Source: Maratus speciosus (taxonomy: Eukaryota; Arthropoda; Arachnida; Araneae; Salticidae). From it: DNA of 64,000 bases. The notes beneath the pieces were generated by a model. That model did not search any database and was not told the origin of the DNA. It saw only the letters and a program-made list of their open reading frames with translations. Positions 11,885 through 22,854 of this stretch are shown piece after piece. The position numbers and the translations under genes were made by a program. Each line of letters starts with the position of its first letter. Within the stretch, counting starts at the first letter, position 1. The stretch lies in contig OZ010792.1 in assembly GCA_963932465.1 (NCBI GenBank), positions 189,375,556 to 189,439,555 on the forward strand. Reading direction: 5' to 3'.

Positions 11885-12841
11885 AAGATTTATAAATCAA
11901 GATCCATTTAAAACTGACTCCTTCATAAAATTTGATTTAATAAAACTGGCTACTTCACAAATTCATTTTCCCAAACTAAGCCCCTTTCACAAAATAATCT
12001 TAAATAAAAGTTAAAATACCAGTGCTAAATTCACTTTGAATATATAATTAAAATTCATATAAAAAGCACAAATCAATGTACTAAAACTACTTGCAGGTGG
12101 AATTTTTAAGATATTTCTAATATATTTTAAGTAATTTTATATTATATGTACGAACCTGCAAGTAATTTTAGTACAGTTATTTGTGCTTTTTATGAATTTT
12201 AAAATAACCCTAGACTTCAGAAATGTTTCATATGTATTCAGAAACCTTTCCGATTCGTAATGAAAGGTTTCCTATACATTCAAAAACATTTCCTTGTCTT
12301 CAGAAAGATTTCATATATATTCAGAAACCTTTCCGATTGGGAATGAAAGTTTTCCGATATATTCAGAAACTTTTCATTACGAATCGGTAAGGTTCCGTAT
12401 TATAGCCGAAACATTTTTCTTCTCTAATCAGAAACCTTTCCGTTAGTATCGTGCAGCAGAGGTCTCCGTTACTTTCAGAAACGTTTCTGAAAATTTTTTA
12501 CAGTGTGTATAATTTAAAATAACATATGATTTTTCAAGCAAAGGTGCTTCTAATGACGGCAAAAGAGCTAGACTTTTGTGACGAAAAATTTTGAAAGGAA
12601 ATGTAGAAAGATCTGCTGATGTTCTATCTGGAACACAGAGTTGGTGTCTTATGAAAAAAATTAAATCATGGATGACAATAAAACAAACGCATGAATTCGG
12701 GTTTATATTGTTTTTTTAGCAATGTATACCAAAAACATATAAGAGAAAACATATGCAAAAGAGTGTTTAATTATAAAAGAAAATTTTGATAAATCTCATA
12801 AACGAAATATATATATATATATAAAACTAGTACGTTGTGGC

Positions 12842-13755
12842 CATCACAAAACTTTCTTCTATATAAATTACGTCAATTAAATCATTTAAATAGCACAAGA
12901 AATTACATCAATTTAGCCCCAATTCATATCAAAGTATACCTGAATTGGAAGTATGATGAAAATTCGTGCATTAGTTCTTAAAATAGAGCTATAGCGAAAA
13001 TTCTGAAAAATGTAGCACAGCAGCGCCACCTGTTGAGTGATTTACACCAAATCATAAACAGCACTAATTCATATCAAAGTATACCTGAATCTGAAGTTTG
13101 TTGAAAATCCAAGCATGTTCGTGATATAGAGCTATTGCGGAAATCACAAAAATGCAGCCTAGCAGTGCCACCTGTTGAGAGATTTACACCAAAATGTATA
13201 AATCGTCAATTCATGTCAAGGACTAGCTGAATCTGAAGTTTGATGAAAATCCGTGCATTAGTTCTGGCGATTGAGATATTGTGGAAATCGTGAAAATGCA
13301 GCATAGCAGCTCCACTTGTTGAGCGATTTACACCAAAATATGTAAAAGGTAAATTCATGTCAAGGACTAACTGAATATGAAGTTTGATGAAAATCCGTGC
13401 ATTAGTTCTGGAGATTGAGCTATTGTGGAAATCGTGTAAAATGCTGCATAGCAGCTTCACCTGTTGAGCGATTTTCACCAAAAACTAATCAGCACCAATT
13501 TATATCAGGGACTAACTGAATATAAATTTTTATTAAATTCCGTTCATTAATTCTTGAGATAGAGCGCCCACAAAACTTGTGTCACATACATACATACAGA
13601 CAGAGGGAGTCACAGAGTCACAGACATTTTGTAAAAACATGAATTTTCGGAATCTCTGACCCCTAAAACTTGTAAATCCGTCGAAAACAAAAAGTCGAAA
13701 ATTTTTACGAATCCAATACTTTCTTCTTGTAAAGATAGAAGAAAGTAAAAATGTG
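12842..13755 (+). mobile_element. Hairpin-ended element with five 143-bp tandem units
   Basis: Five degenerate units are marked by AATTCAT(A/G)TC or AATTTAT at 12921, 13066, 13208, 13352 and 13497, giving intervals of 142-145 bp. Each unit also carries TGATGAAAATCCGTGCATTAG and CACCTGTTGAG(C/T)GATTTACACC blocks. The left edge starts ACTTTCTTCT. The right edge is a perfect hairpin, TACTTTCTTC, an 11-nt loop, then GAAGAAAGTA (about 13728-13758). The inverted relation between the left edge and the right hairpin arm resembles the Helentron-like elements in the window. The minus-strand frame at 13206-13481 is just the repeat translated. Confidence 0.55.
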
Positions 13756-13869
13756 ACGTAACTGTGTCATTTGGGCAGTTAGAGAGATCTCAAAAATACA
13801 ACAGAACACTCATTATTAGCTTTGCGTAGTATGAAGAATTAAATTGATGTCACATTTATTAGTTTAATT

Positions 13870-14230
13870 TCTCTCTATTCTAAAAAAAAGTAACTACCGC
13901 TGTCACCACCGCCGCCGCCGCCGCCACCGGTTTTGAATTTTTTGTGACCGGAGGTCTTTCTTCGTTAATATTAAGAAAAATAATGCATACAAAAATATGA
14001 AAATCGGTAATATTATACAGAAATGTTTGATAAATACGCTGATGCAGACAGTTTTCAAATCGAAGAATTATCTTAAGAGATATTTAATGCTAAAGTTGGA
14101 CAAAATCGTTCGACTAAAAAAGTTTTATAGGAGCAAAAACTATACATCGGAATTTAATAATTTTTAGATCATTTTATACGTTATAATTTCCCGGTGTGCA
14201 GAATTCATTAATTTTTTTAATTTGACTCAT
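13870..14230 (+). repeat. Dispersed repeat, also at 52390-52720
   Basis: Aligns with 52390-52720 through shared blocks such as TTCTAAAAAAAAGTAACTA, GATGCAGACAGTTTT, CGAAGAATTAT and AGCAAAAACTAT. A (CCG)n run at 13902-13926 is present only here. Nothing is encoded. The element type is unknown. Confidence 0.5.
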
Positions 14231-14980
14231 TTTTCGAGGTTTCATTTCTATTTTAAATTCAAATTTTCAGCATTTCGAGAGATATTTTTTTACTTATTTT
14301 GGAAAATTGTACTAATTTAACCTGTTGCCAACTGTATAAACAACGGAAACAATAATGTTTGCTTCAAATTAAAAATTTATTTACACGTGACTATTATAAA
14401 CAGAAAAGATAACGTGAAACGATCGTCAATCTTAATAAAGATTTTCTATCACTTTTTATAGCATTTTTTAACTTTATCAGAAAAGATACTTTCAAATTAA
14501 AATTAAATAATTGCGTATAAAAGCAGGAGCTTATTGAAGATTACTTCATAAAAAGTATACACGTGAATTTTAAAAGGGGAAGGATATTGTAAAATAATAA
14601 ATTCATTAACATGCGTTAGAAGTCTTCAATAGGAGAAATTACGTCATATTTACGTCACATTACAGTTATTACATAAAATGAACACAAATTATTGGAAAAA
14701 AAAATAATTAAGAAATTGCGCTAGACATTTATTTGATATTTTGAGAGGATCTTTTTAACTATTTTTGTTAGGAAAGCGCAAATAATATTTCATTTCTAAC
14801 AAAAGTATTTTCACGTGAATAATTAAAAGAGAAAGAATAGCTTGGTCAAAATTACGTCAGATTAAAAACGATTAATTTAAAATTTCTCATTTAAAAGAAC
14901 ATTCTTTTCGCTTTGATAAAAAATACCAAGAGACAAAGACTGTTTACTTAATTCCTTTTATATTAGCTTATTTTGAAATG
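14231..14980. other. Gene-free AT-rich stretch
   Basis: AT-rich sequence with scattered ACGTCA words (for example TACGTCATATTTACGTCAC near 14640). No gene or bounded repeat is visible. Confidence 0.4.
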
Positions 14981-14984
14981 TTGT

Positions 14985-15260
14985 TACATGTGTCTACGTC
15001 ATCAAGTTATTTTTATTTCGACGTTTTAATTGTATTTTTATTAATGTTGTACTAATTTATTTGTTCTTTCGTTATTTAAAATAAAAATTATGTCCATTTG
15101 TATAATTTGGCGAGTGGTTTGGCGATTTATATAATTTGGCAAAATTGGTCGACGGGATAATCAAGTAGTACCGCAGCGGATTTGGCGTTAAAATTCCCCA
15201 ATCAAAGAGAAATGAATAGAAATCCGTTTATAAGGAGATCGCCACAGTTTTTTAAATTAT
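14985..15260 (+). mobile_element. 3'-end fragment related to the 7.5-kb Helentron-like element
   Basis: 14985-15085 is the reverse complement of about 7540-7645. Shared blocks include ATCAAGT.ATTTTTATTTCG and ACTAATTTATTTGTT. The next part shares TTGGCGA-rich wording with 7690-7910. The typical 3' hairpin is not found here, so this is a truncated relative. Confidence 0.45.
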
Positions 15261-15353
15261 AATTCAATCTTTCGAAATCTTTTTAAAGCCGATCAAATTA
15301 GCGTGAATTTAGAGTCTGCGGTGTCTGAACGGGGGTTGGAGAGCGTAGCTCGT

Positions 15354-15373
15354 AGGGGGCCGAGCCCCCTAGT
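15354..15373 (+). mobile_element. Candidate Helitron 3' terminus (hairpin plus CTAG-T)
   Basis: A perfect GC-rich stem AGGGGGC, loop CGA, stem GCCCCCT is followed at once by AG then T, giving CTAG/T. Canonical Helitrons end in a short hairpin and CTRR and insert before a T. Here the CTAG overlaps the stem instead of lying a few bases beyond it, so the match is imperfect. A second small hairpin (GAGCGTAGCTC) lies just upstream. The 5' end was not found. Confidence 0.35.
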
Positions 15374-16009
15374 GTATGTAAATAATAGCTTGCAAAAATA
15401 GAAAAATAGCTGGCTATCCAAGTAGCAAGTTGCTCTCGGAACAACAATTTATATGTCTTTGCACTTATGGGAAGGGCTGATCTTGAGGAATGTATGTACC
15501 ACTTAATAAATTGAGTAATGGAATTCTTAAAGTTTTTATAACTGTTTTGGCTAAACAACACAGTATGCGATGTCTCTAAAAAAAGCAATGCGTTGATAAA
15601 TTGAATAGAATGTTATTGGTAAAATCAAAAATGACTTTGGAAATGATCTATCTATACTAATATATATAATAGAAAAAAGTAAAGCTTGTTTGTTTGTTTA
15701 TTTGTAGGAGGTAATCTCTGGAGCTACCGAACCGAATTGAAAAGTAATGGTATCGTATCAAAATTGTTGTATTAGTCCCCGTTCGAACGTACGCTATATC
15801 TTATGTCCATGCACCAACCCAAAGTGAGTGCAGGTGCAAATAACATTCTAAAAAAGCGATTTTTCTGCTATTCAAGGGCCTAGAAACATGAAATTAGGCA
15901 TGGTAGTTACAGACGTTTGAAAATTATTAGAATAATTGTGAAATTTACAATAAAAACTTGCTATATTAAAGAAAAATTTCAAAAATATTGATACATTTAA
16001 TATTTAGTG

Positions 16010-16252
16010 TCCATCCCCTTGTTTTTTTTATTAAAGAAATGATAGCATACTTGTCCTGGCATACTTTGTATAAGTTTTTGGCAATTAATTTGTATTTCGT
16101 TGTCATGATGCCAAATTTGGATGAGTGTTTCTATCAGACTAGTCGTTTGTGATGTTCTATTCCTTTAATTTTTTCTTTACAATGGCCCAAAGGTTCTCTA
16201 TGGGGTTCATATCTGGACTGTTTCCAGGCCATGGAAATGTTTTCTTTAATTA
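16010..16252 (-). pseudogene. Tc1 transposase C-terminal fragment (left arm and loop)
   Basis: On the minus strand the frame reads WPGNSPDMNPIENLW then AIVKKKLKE. This is the conserved Tc1 block around the third catalytic residue (the E of IEN) of the DD34E transposase. The frame then runs into the C-terminal part that is duplicated in the other arm, including a (T)NKNVLLEKLIQIWY-like helix. Nothing upstream of the block is present, so neither of the first two catalytic aspartates exists. It is a fragment captured within a palindromic element and cannot encode an active enzyme. Confidence 0.7.
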
Positions 16253-16263
16253 AATTAAAGAAA

Positions 16264-16440
16264 TGAAACATCACAAACAAGAATGTTCTACTAGAAAAAC
16301 TAATCCAAATTTGGTATCATGACAACGAAATACAAATTAATAGGAAAAAACTCATACAAAATATGCCAAGGCGTATCGAATCTTTAATAAAAAATATAAG
16401 GGGATGTACATTAAATATTAAATGGGCCAATATTTTTAAA
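16264..16440 (+). pseudogene. Tc1 transposase C-terminal tail (right arm)
   Basis: On the plus strand the frame reads NITNKNVLLEKLIQIWYHDN followed by EIQINRKKLIQNMPRRIES. This is the extreme C-terminus of a Tc1-type transposase, matching the inverted sequence in the left arm. No catalytic residue is included. It survives only because the arm duplicates the 3' end of the parent element. Confidence 0.65.
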
Positions 16441-18010
16441 TATATTATTTCTTTAATATAACAAGATTTTAATGTAAATTTCACAATTATTCTAATAATT
16501 TTTACACGTCTGTACTTATAAGAAATAAATAATCTCTAAGAGCATTTATTAAAACATTCGAAATTAAAAGAGGTGAAAATGCGCGAAAAGCGTTCTAAAT
16601 GGCGCTTTTTTACGCAATCTCGGAAAGTACCGAACGAATTTAAAAAATAATGGTTGTCAAAATTATGGTGACATTCCTTGTTCCAACATAGGCTATATTT
16701 TATGTCGGTGCCACTACCCCAAAGAGGGTGCAGGATCAAAAAAAGTTCTAAGAATACGATTTTTGTGTTACTGAAGGGACTAGAGACATGAAATTTGGCA
16801 TGGTAGTAACCCATTACATATAAATGATTTCTAAGAACATTTCTTAAAAAAACTCGAAATTAAAAAGGTGTTATAATGCGCGAAAAGCGCTCTAAAACAC
16901 GTTCAAAATGGCAATTTCTACGCAATCTCAGGAAGTATCAAACCGATTTCAAAATAATGGTTAGAAATTGATAGTGACAGCCCTTCCTTTAACATAGGCT
17001 CTATTGTAAGTCGGCGTCTCTACCACCTTGCGGTTGCATGAGCAAAAACCGTTTTTAGTTGCGCTTTCTATGATACTGCAGGTCCTAGAATCATAACATT
17101 TGGAATGATAGTAACTTATATAAATGATCTCTAAAAACGTTTCCTAACAAAATCGAAATTTAAAAGGGGGTGAAAATGCGCGAAAAGCGTTCTAAAAAGC
17201 GTTCTAAATTGAGATTTCTACGCAATCTCAGGAAGTATCTAACCGATTTCAAAAATAATGGTTGGAAATTGATGATGCTCCAATATGATGATGCTCCAAA
17301 GCCCTTGCTCCAACATAGGCTCTATTTCATGTCGGTGTCACTACCACCTAGAGGGTTGCAGGAGCAAAAAATTTCTAAATTGTGACTTCTGCGGTACTGA
17401 AGAGGCTAGAAATTGATGATGACAGTCCTTGCTCCTAGATAGGCTATATTTTATGTCGGTGTCACTACCCCAAAGGGGGTGCAGGTGCAAAAAACGTTCT
17501 AAAAATACGATTATTGTGTAACAGAAGAACCTAGATACATTAAATTTGCCATGATAGTTATTAGATATAAATTATATCTAAGAACATTTCTTAAAAAATT
17601 CGACATTTAAAAGATGTGAAAATGCGCGTTCTAAAAACGTTCTTGATTGTGATGTCTACGCAATCTCAGGAAATACCAAACCGTTTTCAAACGTAATTTT
17701 TGCAAATTGATGGTGAAAGTACCTGCTACAACATTATCTATATTTTATGTTGTTTTCACTACCACTTGGGAGTTGCAGGAGCAAAAAATGTTCTAAATTG
17801 CATTTTTGTGATACTGAGTAATCCAACATTTTGAAATTTGGCATGGTAGTTACTTAAAAGATGCAAATGCTGTCTAAGAACCTTCCGAAGAAAATTCTAA
17901 ATTTAAAAGGATGAAGTGATCGAAAAGCGTTCTAAATTACGATTTTTATGCAATCTTATGAAATAACAAACCGATGTCAAAAATAATGGTTTCAAACTAT
18001 TGGTGATAAA

Positions 18011-19795
18011 ACTTGCTCACAAGAAAAGAAAAAATTTTTACTTTAACACTTTATCTCTCAGTTGCATATCAGCAACATACCCAAAAGTCAATGTTTCTTA
18101 TACAATGGGCTTTAGAAAACAATATTATTTATTACTGCTTTTTCCCCGTACAGCAGTTAGTAAAATTTTCTCATAGAATTCTCAACAGAGCACGATTCTT
18201 AGTTAATTTTTCACACCAAAGTTTTATCTATCATTTGAGCAGTGTTTTACATTATTATTGCTAAAATGAACTTCGTAAATTTTGTAAAATTAAAAAGGCT
18301 GGAGACCTTCAAAAATAGATTTTTTAAAAAGGTAAGTTAAAATTTTGTTTTAGAAAATTGTCAATACTTATGAGAAGTATATACTTTTCTGTTTATTACA
18401 GATGCGAAAAAAGTACCTTCTAGACAATAACTTTTTATTTTTATATTATAATTTTTTAAAATAATTTTTACATTCTTAAAATGATGTATTCTAACATCTG
18501 AGTAACAATTTTCAAATCGAAAAGCTTGAGTCGGAAAGTTTTAAAATTCATTAATCCAACTTTTGTAAGATTTCAGATTGATATCTGTGTCTTTCATTCC
18601 CATTTACAAAACATGTAAGATTGCTTGCCTCGATTAAAGGGAAATCATTATCATAGCACAATATATGAGTATAGGTCATGAAATTTAGGAAATAACTACT
18701 GGAAAAAATTAGTATGTTCTGAAAGCAACTAGAAAACATGAATTCTGCTTTTTCAGAATTTAGTGGCGCCTCGATGAAAAAAAAATGTATATAAATATAA
18801 GTAGTACAATACGTATTTCAGTTTTAAGACTTAAGACACACATTTTCATTTTATATAAAATGACGTCTTTCGCATCCGCTGAATAATTCCTCATTTACGA
18901 TCCTTTCTTAAACAACACATACAGTAAAGTATGCATATGACGTCTCTATCGCTGAATAATACACAAATGATAAAAAAAAAATGATGTCATTCAAAAAACT
19001 CGACAAACAAAACGGCTATCTCATGATTCATATGCCTTCGTTTGTTTGTAATATTAATATAGATATTTAAAATTAAATACAGTTTATAATAACTTCATGT
19101 TTTATCAGAAAACCTCCATTTTTATTTTTTCAAAATAGTACGTATTTTAATTATATTTTTTTCAGTTGTTATGGGAAAATGGGAACAAAAAATATAATTA
19201 CTATTTTCCAACTATTTTTTCTTTATTTTCTACAGAATGGATTACTTGATTTGCCAACATTAAACAAAATGCACCAAAAACTACAAAAAAATTAATATCT
19301 CAAAAATAAATTGAGATGCAGTTTTCAAACAAATTGCATTTAAAAGTAATTTTTTTTCCAAATACGATGTATAAAAATTGAAAATGTGGGATGCTTAGAA
19401 GTTAAAAAAATTGCAGTCCAGTTTTTAACCGTACAATGATACATCTATACAATGGAACGCTATTTTTTGAGATGACACTTTAATTACTGACCGGAGGAAA
19501 TAGCATATCGGGGACTAATAAAATGTGATTATACATGTAAATATACCTATTTACGTTATATTTTTATTTAAAAAAATAAACGATTTATATTACTCAAAAT
19601 CCTATGCCTAATTTTATGAATTGCGCTTTAAACTGCCAACGCTCATTGTCACATCCAGTCTTTAAAATGACTTGGTTTTTAAGTGAATATGTACCGCGAT
19701 GCCTATATTAGGATCTGCAAGAGTTTACTTAATAATAAAAAGAAGTCCCATATCTCTCAGATTTTCTGCTACCTTACTATAACTTTTCAAAGTTA
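18011..19795. other. Mostly gene-free stretch
   Basis: AT-rich. Two related blocks, ATGACGTCTTTCGCATCCGC and ATGACGTCTCTATCGCTG, near 18860 and 18937 form a short direct repeat. The part 19270-19360 is repeated in reverse complement at about 53870-53960. Apart from the weak exon candidate at 18551-18698 I see nothing coding. Confidence 0.45.
18551..18698 (-). CDS. Weak candidate terminal exon, faintly sushi-like
   Basis: On the minus strand a good acceptor (TTTTTTCCAG, ending 18699) precedes an open stretch that runs to a stop at 18551. It contains ILCYDNDFPLIEASNLTCFV followed by NGNE. The C-x4-F-x-L-x5-LTC-x2-NG spacing recalls the middle of a complement-control (sushi) module. However, the conserved tryptophan and last cysteine are absent, so the resemblance may be chance. 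Composition is a little less AT-rich than the flanks. Confidence 0.18.
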
Positions 19796-20085
19796 TAGTA
19801 AACTCCCGACTATCCGGCCTAATGTGGCGGAAGGGTAGGCCGGATAACAAAAAAGCCGGATAGGCCGGAGTTCTAATATTATTTACTGACTTCCTGCTCT
19901 CTCTACTCCATGATATTTAAAACACATGTTCCACATTTTAAGACACATTTCATACATAAACCCTTTAAGCGTCCGGCTTATTTCTTACTTTATGTTTAAT
20001 GATTCATAAAATAATACTTATGAAAACTATTTGTTTGGGGTTTTGTTTATGATTACCTTACATATTTAATTATCTTATACACTGC

Positions 20086-20112
20086 AAAAAAAAAAAAAAA
20101 AAAAAAAAAAAA
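20086..20112. repeat. poly(A) tract
   Basis: An uninterrupted A run of about 27, inside the Tigger element's end region. Confidence 0.95.
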
Positions 20113-20271
20113 CATTAATATCAGTTTTGCATTAAATCAGCCCTTGATTTTAAAGATTACGTGACGGAAAACCCCGGTTAGGACGCTTAAAGAGTAAAGT
20201 AAGTTTCAAAATAAGCAAAACATTAACGCAAAACGTGAGCCTAATTGGTAAATATATGACTAAAACTTATT

Positions 20272-21010
20272 TTACTGTTTATTAATAAATGCCAACATCC
20301 TGGGGGATAAAAATTCAGCTTTGATATCTCCATCTCGAAATTCATCAACGGACGGATGCGAAGGTGCGTTGTTAAGAATTAACAGAGCTTTTCTCTGAAA
20401 ATTGTTGTCTTTCAATAATTTTTCTACAGTCAGTATGAATTCATTTTGGAAACAGCTTTTAAAGGTCTGTGAATTCATCCATGTTTTCTTTTGATGCGTG
20501 GGATATAGGGACAATGATTCCTGATTTATCACTTTTTTAAAAGCTCTAGGTTTGTTTGACTTTCCTACTAAAGTCAACCCAAGCTTATTATATGTTTACC
20601 GGCTGCATTACTGCAAGACAATATGGTAACTCTTTCTTTGTTTTTCTTGTATTCCACAGCATGGCTTCTTTCTTTTGTAGAGAGCATCTTATAATTTAAA
20701 CCACTCTCATCTCAGATGTACAACTGCTCCCGAGAAATGATAGACTTTGAATAAAGATACAGCCTCTTTATCGGCAGATAATTCCTCCCCACTTGTGGGA
20801 ATCTGACGAATACCGAATCGTTTTTAAAGCAATCTAACCATCCTTCACTGAATTCCATTCTGAATCTTCACCTTCTAATAGTCGGGAAAATCGCAATGCT
20901 TTTTTTCCCGCAATATTGGCCCAGTAACAGGCAAGCCGTTTCCTCTTAAAAGTGTTGATACCACAAAAATAAAACTTTCTCGTCTTCTTTATGCTTACCT
21001 TCTTACTTCA
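20272..21010 (-). pseudogene. Tigger-type transposase, second HTH and DDE core (broken)
   Basis: On the minus strand, in broken frames, there is a stretch resembling the CENP-B-type DNA-binding region (LPIKRLYLYSKSI area). Then come DESGLNYKML with the first catalytic aspartate, and a 101-residue open frame (20577-20272). That frame contains LVGKSNKPRAFK, WMNSQTFKSCF and LLILNNAPSHP. In intact Tigger proteins the last motif is usually LLLDNAPSHP, so the second catalytic aspartate here is asparagine. The downstream part with the third acidic residue is degraded. Several frameshifts and stops separate the blocks. This copy is inactive. Confidence 0.75.
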
Positions 21011-21025
21011 CTGGCTTGGGAATGT

Positions 21026-22843
21026 AGGGTGTTTCATTTTGTAAGGCAAAAAATAAAATGTAATTTTTTACAGACTTTGTTTACGCGCCGAGCCCAAGTG
21101 ATATAAAAGATATATATGCCAAATTTCATTAAGATTGGATAATATTTAGGGGTTGCACACTTTGATCAGTTTTGTAAAAGTAGGCAAAATCATGATCTTT
21201 TAATGTTAATTACTTTTATTGGGAAAACTAGAAATCACAAACTTCAAATAATACTAAAACTAGACACTAAGATTAATAGATAGCATAATACGCTAAACAT
21301 GTGTTATATTAATCAAGTTTCAACGATGCAGTTTGTTCTTTGTTTGCTTGGTGACGACTTTTCTATAATACTCGATTACCCTCAACAAGAATTGTTTTTG
21401 TTGTTTGTCCCCGACCAATTCGTTTAATCAGATCAATTCCTCTTTCTGCTGTATCATTGACCACAATAAAAGCGTTCACATGGCTTCTTAGAGAATCACT
21501 GCAGTATTCTGTCACATCTTGAACCTACGAAATGATTCAGGTCTCTTCCTTCAAAAACTAGTTTTTCACCTGGAATAGTTTCATTTCCTTTTTCTTTACA
21601 GTTTTGGCTTCTAAATTTAGAGTCATATTTTCCTTATTACGCGGGCTAATACTGATGTCCAATAAAGCCAATCCTACGTTTGTTTCTGAAAGATACCAAT
21701 GGTATCTGTATCAGTTTAGCAACTGTGAGAGAACTTTTTTTAGCATCTGCATCTGGGTAAGTGTTCAGAAGCTGTACATGACCAAGTCATTCTTTGGAGT
21801 CCATCTACTTAAAATTGCCTCAAGCCAATAGTGAACATGTATGATGCTGACACAATGTGCAACTCTTTTCATTCCTTTCAATTCTTATTGAGGAATATTC
21901 AACTATCTAGAGAAGAGCACTATTTATTTAAGTGCATATACTGCCTTTGCTATCCACCTTGTTTGATGCAGAGCCTCAGGAATCCTGAAATGGAAGTAGT
22001 TTTTAGACCAACTTCTAGGTACAATAGTAAGTATTGTAATAACTCTTTGTAATCTTCTCTTAAATGATTTCTATCTTTTAGGACATTTTGGAAGTAGTTA
22101 ACCCATTTGTACACTTAGTTCTTTTTTTTTTGAGCCAAAAACCTTATTAACTCCACTAACTCATATCATCTTCTTCATGTGACCTAAGAAATTCTTTATC
22201 TTCTTGTGATATGCTAGTCATTCGCATCACATTTTGCCAGGTAATGTCAAATAACTTGATGAGATCATCTTTCCAAATCTGGTATTTCACATTTGCTTTA
22301 TCCGTGTTTCTCGATTTCTCTATACTCAGGTTTTGTTATTCTTTGTACATCTTCTATAAACTAGCATTGATATTCTCCTCTGTGTTAACAAGAATATTTG
22401 CTCTTCTACACTTCCTGTAGTTTAGGACTGGTAGATTTAGCTGAATACAAAAGTCATTCTTTCATTTCCTTGTGATAGTAAATAAAACCAAGAGTTCTTG
22501 CTCCTTTGCAGGGACAAAATGCAAATAAAAACTCATTACTAGGCAGGGACTAATAAAAACTCATCACTATGCACCTTTCCTAGCCACCAAATTCCTCTTA
22601 AGGTTTCCATTTTAAAGTTCAATTACCTTCAAAAGATGAAAGAAGCACATGGGAAGCCCATTAGTACAAAGTACTTCAATATTAGATATTTTACTAATTT
22701 GAGATAAAAGTGATCAAAGTGTGCAACCTCTAAATATTATCCAATCTTCTTGAAATTTGGCATATGTACCTTTTACATCACTCAGACTGGGAGCGCAAGC
22801 AAAGTCATATGAAAATGACATTTTTGGAAAAATGAAGCACCCT
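21026..22843 (-). mobile_element. Long-TIR DNA transposon nested in the Tigger element
   Basis: About 150 bp at the left end (from AGGGTGTTTCATTTT through GGTTGCACACTTTGATCA) are repeated in reverse complement at the right end (to GAAGCACCCT). They share AAATTTCA..AAGATTGGATAATATTTAG. The flanks both begin CTTGGG (21015 and 22844), suggesting a target duplication of about 9 bp, imperfect. It splits the Tigger transposase between its N-terminal helix-turn-helix and the rest. Long TIRs with an 8-10-bp duplication would suit Mutator- or P-like groups, but I cannot assign it. Confidence 0.7.
21380..22090 (-). pseudogene. Decayed transposase-like protein of an arthropod transposon family
   Basis: On the minus strand, in broken frames, there are three blocks in order: RIPEALHQTRWIAKAVYALK, then a block ending GEKLVFEGRDLNHFVGSRC, then FIVVNDTAERGIDLIKR. 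From memory of predicted arthropod proteins, the same series (P-x-A-x-H-x-R-W-x-x-K-A-x-Y, then VND-x-AERG-x-x-L) is a recurrent transposon-derived family. I do not know its formal superfamily name. Stops and frameshifts occur between blocks. It lies fully inside the long-TIR element, which fits it being that element's own transposase. Confidence 0.5.
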
Positions 22844-22854
22844 CTTGGGCTGCA

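Larger units (their letters stand above)
9897..12506. mobile_element. CACTG-ended DNA transposon with subterminal repeats
   Basis: Bounded by CACTGTAAAA (9897) and the inverted TTTTTTACAGTG (ending 12506). Inside the right end, 12215-12490, a motif like TTCAGAAACCTTTCCGATT occurs about six times in both orientations. The left end has diverged copies (GGAACCTTTCCGATAC, CCAGAAACATTTCTGAAC). Arrays of subterminal repeats beside CACT-starting termini are known from CACTA and Chapaev-type transposons, where they bind transposase. The interior holds no transposase and is AT-rich with simple repeats, so this copy is non-autonomous or gutted. The superfamily is an inference, since no clean target duplication is seen. 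Confidence 0.5.
15910..16512. mobile_element. Snap-back Tc1-type element: two inverted 3' halves
   Basis: A 603-bp element between TA (15908-15909) and TA (16513-16514) with ends CAGACGTTTGAAAATTATTA and the inverted copy. The two arms (15910 to about 16170, and about 16265 to 16512) are near-identical inverted copies of the 3' end of a Tc1-like transposon. The loop of about 90 bp keeps the block around the catalytic glutamate of the transposase. It sits inside an old Helentron-like repeat, whose sequence resumes on the far side. A transcript through it would fold into a hairpin of about 250 bp. Confidence 0.8.
15645..18010 (+). mobile_element. Old Helentron/Helitron-like tandem-repeat element, interrupted
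   Basis: It starts with a CTATCTATACTAATATAT stretch and GTTTGTTTGTTT, then AATCTCTGGAGCTACCGAACC. This resembles the start of insect Helitron-family interspersed elements. Degenerate units follow, each with a GG(C/A)ATG(G/A)TAGT block (15898, 16797, 17103, 17550, 17842), a GCGCGAAAAGCG block, a CGCAATCTCAGGAAGTA block and an ACATAGGCTCTATTT block. A snap-back Tc1 element is inserted at 15910-16512. There is no protein; frames at 16536-16814 and 17170-17385 are repeat sequence. Confidence 0.5.

Noticed and set aside
13206..13481. 91-residue minus-strand protein with internal repeats
   Set aside because: The internal repeat is the 143-bp tandem unit translated; the frame does not persist in the other units.
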